DNA from: Caldifarciminota bacterium
GTDB lineage: Bacteria; Hydrothermota; Hydrothermia; B15-G9; DRBW01
DNA length: 15,649 bases
NCBI GenBank assembly: GCA_011042705.1
Contig: DRBW01000172.1
Coordinates: 1 to 15,649, forward strand
Direction of reading: 5' to 3'
Every line of letters begins with the position of its first letter. Position 1 is the first letter of the stretch. Of this stretch, positions 14,579-15,649 are shown one piece after another. Made by a program: the position numbers and the translations under genes. Below the pieces are notes generated by a model. It saw only the letters and a program-made list of their open reading frames with translations. It ran no database searches and had not been told where the DNA came from.

Positions 14579-15649
14579 ATGGCGCATTTTAGCGAGAAGA
14601 TGCCCTGGGAGGACCTGAAGCCTTACAACGTGAAGTACATCGAGAATCCTACCCAGGAGGAGCTGAGGGAGATAACCCTCAAGCATGTCCCGGCAGCTCT
14701 TCTTTCGGCGTACAACAATATCGACAGGATTACCAAGAGAAAAGCCAGGATGCAGAAAAACACCTATATCATAGCGCCTTTAAGCGACGCTGGACTCTAT
14801 TCGGTAAAGGTCATCGAACCCGACAGAGCCAGGAAGATCCTGGACATTCAGAGGGAATATATCGAGAAACAGGGAGAGCTGATCGAGATAGACGGTTACT
14901 ATGGCATAGGGGACAAGGCGGTCGCCATACAATGCTTCTATACGAAAGAGGGCGCGAACGTGGCCGGGATGCAACAGGTCCTGGCTTTCCCCAGGGAGAG
15001 AGTTGAACCCCCCGAAAGGTTGAAAGAACCCTTCAGACCGCAGTTCAGGCTCGTCATGACCCCCGGGCTCGAGCTCCCCGATATGCCCGATAGGATGGCG
15101 ATAATAGTCGATCTGGAGCACTGGACGACCTACGTTATAAATTCCGATTACTTCGGCGAGAGCAAGAAGGGCATCCTCAGGATGTTCAACGAGTTCGTCT
15201 ACCAGAGGGGAGGACTTGTCCTGCACGCGGGAGCCAAAGTGGTCAAGCTCGGAAACGAGCGATGGGCCGTGGCCATAATGGGCCTCTCGGGCACAGGCAA
15301 GACGACCACCACCTTCTCCAAGCAGGGTGAGCTCACCCAGCCCATTCAGGACGACATGATCGCCCTCTGGCCCGACGGCTCCTACTCTGTCACGGAAAAC
15401 GGCTGTTTCGCAAAGACCTTTGGCCTTAAGCCCGAGACCGAGCCGGTGATTTACAAGGGGACCATCGATCCGAAGGCATGGGTCGAGAACGTCTACATGA
15501 ACGAGGACGGCACCTACGACTTCTCAAAGCAGGTTTTGACCCCCGAGGAGGTGAAGAGATGGCGCGAGATCTTCATCGTAACGGGAGCCGATCCCAAAAA
15601 TGTAGATGATTACATAGCGGGAAAGGTGAAGGCCGAGGATGTCGTGAAC
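14579..15649 (+). CDS. pckA: Phosphoenolpyruvate carboxykinase (ATP)-family protein, divergent (3' end cut by window edge)
   Basis: ATP-type PEPCK interconverts oxaloacetate + ATP and PEP + CO2 + ADP. The visible 357 residues hold the family's active-site series: Tyr191 and Lys197 in YFGESKKG, His216 in LHAGAK, the P-loop GLSGTGKTT (235-243; Ser237, Lys241, Thr242), Asp259 in IQDDM, and NGCFAKTFGLKPETEPVIY after it. The spacing from Lys197 to His216 is 19 residues, as between Lys213 and His232 of the E. coli enzyme. Differences are clear: HCSAN is HAGAK, IGDDEHGW is IQDDMIALW, two loops around the P-loop are each about 3 residues longer, and no LTGRSPKDKF-type N-terminal segment is seen. The gene has its own promoter and a strong ribosome site. 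I am confident of the family, less so that it is an ordinary gluconeogenic PckA. Confidence 0.82.
   Translation, partial: MAHFSEKMPWEDLKPYNVKYIENPTQEELREITLKHVPAALLSAYNNIDRITKRKARMQKNTYIIAPLSDAGLYSVKVIEPDRARKILDIQREYIEKQGELIEIDGYYGIGDKAVAIQCFYTKEGANVAGMQQVLAFPRERVEPPERLKEPFRPQFRLVMTPGLELPDMPDRMAIIVDLEHWTTYVINSDYFGESKKGILRMFNEFVYQRGGLVLHAGAKVVKLGNERWAVAIMGLSGTGKTTTTFSKQGELTQPIQDDMIALWPDGSYSVTENGCFAKTFGLKPETEPVIYKGTIDPKAWVENVYMNEDGTYDFSKQVLTPEEVKRWREIFIVTGADPKNVDDYIAGKVKAEDVVN

Noticed and set aside
14780..15226. Minus-strand open frame of 148 codons opposite the PEPCK gene
   Set aside because: Shadow of a coding region with clear PEPCK motifs; no ribosome site or domain was seen.
1..15649. 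Mobile elements, CRISPR arrays, tRNA or rRNA genes, phage or defence genes
   Set aside because: I saw no transposase, integrase, spaced repeat array, structured RNA or defence domain. The window is housekeeping genes with uniform codon style.

Overview
The window is almost fully coding and holds two blocks that diverge from a short intergenic region at about 12084-12239. The left block (1-12083, all on the minus strand) is a classical division and cell-wall (dcw) cluster. Read in its own direction the order is mraZ, rsmH, ftsL, ftsI (PBP2/3-type transpeptidase), murE, murF, mraY, murD, ftsW, murG, murC, with murC running off the left edge of the window. The right block (12240-15649, plus strand) is tdh and kbl, the two-step threonine-to-glycine pathway, followed by a gene of the ATP-dependent phosphoenolpyruvate carboxykinase family that runs off the right edge.

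The organism is a bacterium that makes peptidoglycan. MurE carries a DNPR motif, which usually goes with meso-diaminopimelate. The DNA is moderately GC-rich by eye. Arginine is written mostly with AGG/AGA and isoleucine often with ATA, and the proteins are rich in Lys, Glu and Arg. These traits are common in thermophilic or deep-branching anaerobic lineages, but I cannot assign a phylum from them. Strong Shine-Dalgarno sequences of the AAGGAGG type are used throughout, with GTG (mraZ, ftsI) and TTG (tdh) starts in places.

The dcw genes are packed without intergenic space. Junctions are ATGA or TGATG couplings (mraZ/rsmH, murE/murF, murF/mraY, mraY/murD), a TGAGATG junction (murG/murC), or longer out-of-frame overlaps: rsmH/ftsL 68 nt, ftsL/ftsI 119 nt, murD/ftsW 35 nt, ftsW/murG 19 nt. 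The only real gap is 11 nt between ftsI and murE. The cluster encodes the whole cytoplasmic and membrane lipid II route (MurC-MurD-MurE-MurF, MraY, MurG) together with the septal polymerase/crosslinker pair FtsW-FtsI, its partner FtsL, the 16S rRNA methyltransferase RsmH and the cluster regulator MraZ. A near-consensus promoter (TTGACA, 17 nt, TATATT) precedes mraZ. It is followed at once by three 10-bp direct repeats that look like the MraZ operator and also contain the ribosome binding site and start codon of mraZ.

The plus-strand block has its own likely promoter before tdh, and a second one (TTGAAA, 17 nt, TAAAAT) before the PEPCK gene. Threonine is oxidised by Tdh and cleaved by Kbl to glycine and acetyl-CoA; the PEPCK-like enzyme would link C4 acids and PEP.

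I did not find a clearly new system, mobile element, CRISPR array or RNA gene. The points most worth a second look are the MraZ operator layout, a roughly 55-residue N-terminal extension on RsmH, the 119-nt ftsL/ftsI overlap, and the divergent PEPCK.
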